NCBI GenBank assembly: GCA_921293015.1
Contig: OV121081.1
Span: 75,347,022-75,411,021 of the forward strand
DNA from: Phorcus lineatus
Lineage: Eukaryota; Mollusca; Gastropoda; Trochida; Trochidae
Direction of reading: 5' to 3'
DNA: 64,000 nt
Below the pieces are notes generated by a model. The model was given only the letters and a program-made list of their open reading frames with translations, had not been told where the DNA came from and made no database searches. Numbering within the stretch: position 1 is the first letter of the stretch; each line of letters begins with the position of its first letter. Positions 63,390-64,000 of this stretch are shown in pieces. Both the position numbers and the translations under genes were made by a program.

Positions 63390-64000
63390 CTAAACTTGAA
63401 GGTAACTTTACTTGGTTACCTCTTGAATTGATTATGAGGAACGTTAATGATCATACTGGGAGGTCAAAAAGTGAAAACATACATCTGCCAAGCATACACA
63501 TTAACTAATCTTTGCAATCTGACTGTTTCAGCGTTATGCTTGTTTTAATTCTAATCGTAATTCCGTAATAAAAAGAAGCACTTAGTAAAGATCGAGCATG
63601 TGATGATGGGAAACCGCACTCCTTCTTCTAGGATGACGATTTTCTGTTGCTCTTGTGAGGCCTCGTTAAAGCTGATATATAGAAGTCAGACAAGAGACAA
63701 TGTCATACATTAGTTATTAGATAAGGTCTATATGCCGACATTCTTTATTCTCTGTTCATTTCTAGTAGCCGCAGTGACATAGTAAAGCATCGTGTTTGCA
63801 GCGCCAACAGTGAATATAACTGTTATATATTCCTTTAGCCTGCAGTTTTAGTCTGCTAGTTGCAGCATATCATGACACGTTATCTTTGTCATTGACCCCT
63901 TGACATACATTCAAAAAACGTTTGTGGCTAAGTAAACATTTTCTGAATCACTATTCAATGAACATTCACATGATGGAAATATTATCACTTTCATGACTTA
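63390..64000. other. AT-rich right edge of the window
   Basis: Bases 63390-63480 are homologous to 29510-29612. Nothing else was recognised and no ORF of interest is present. Confidence 0.5.

Overview
The window looks like an AT-rich, gene-poor stretch of an animal nuclear genome. I found no operons, ribosome binding sites or long host ORFs. Every convincing protein signature belongs to a transposable element: Tc1/mariner transposases, a LINE reverse transcriptase, a Penelope-type GIY-YIG nuclease, a YqaJ/SWIM gene and a Harbinger scrap. The mix, together with dispersed repeats of the 'gtgagtgagt...ggtttaacg' and 'gtgggtttaaagcc' kind, suggests a lophotrochozoan, most likely a mollusc. That is inference from remembered repeat families, not a proven assignment. 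No complete host gene, tRNA gene, rRNA or CRISPR array was recognised.

Layout. From 1 to about 28.7 kb the backbone is a set of old, diverged copies of one non-coding unit. Marker blocks recur in the same order near 3.0/5.0/7.7/8.2 kb, 18.5/19.4/20.7/21.1 kb and 25.9/26.6/27.7/28.1 kb. A partial copy opens the window and a fragment lies at 34.0 kb. A complete Tc1-family element (23840-25348) with an uninterrupted 335-residue DD34E transposase has landed inside this array. A long-TIR MITE family appears three times (0.2, 33.4 and 35.75 kb), once with another repeat nested in it. A LINE 3' end lies at 3.3 kb.

From 36 to 40 kb is a nest of decayed elements. A minus-strand gene with a SWIM zinc finger followed by a YqaJ-type nuclease domain is interrupted by an inverted pair of about 280-bp repeats and a Harbinger transposase scrap. 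Next to it is a repeat bounded by 'gtcccccgccg' inverted ends with four internal units of about 150 bp. A near-perfect 144-bp palindrome lies at 44.5 kb and a tRNA-derived SINE at 49.9 kb.

From 51.4 to 52.7 kb sit a Penelope-like GIY-YIG remnant, a candidate type I hammerhead ribozyme and a mariner remnant. A second Tc1 relative (55409-56887) has intact ends but three in-frame stops. A 5'-truncated LINE with frameshifts and a changed catalytic residue occupies 59.9-61.6 kb. The window closes with a 467-bp direct repeat (61967-62433 and 62923-63389) that is almost identical between copies.

Functionally, only the first Tc1 element looks potentially able to make its protein. The rest is a record of insertion, duplication and decay. 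I did not find a clear new multi-gene system. The most unusual signals are the tandem array of multi-kb non-coding units, the ribozyme candidate, and the hairpin-headed tandem repeat element.
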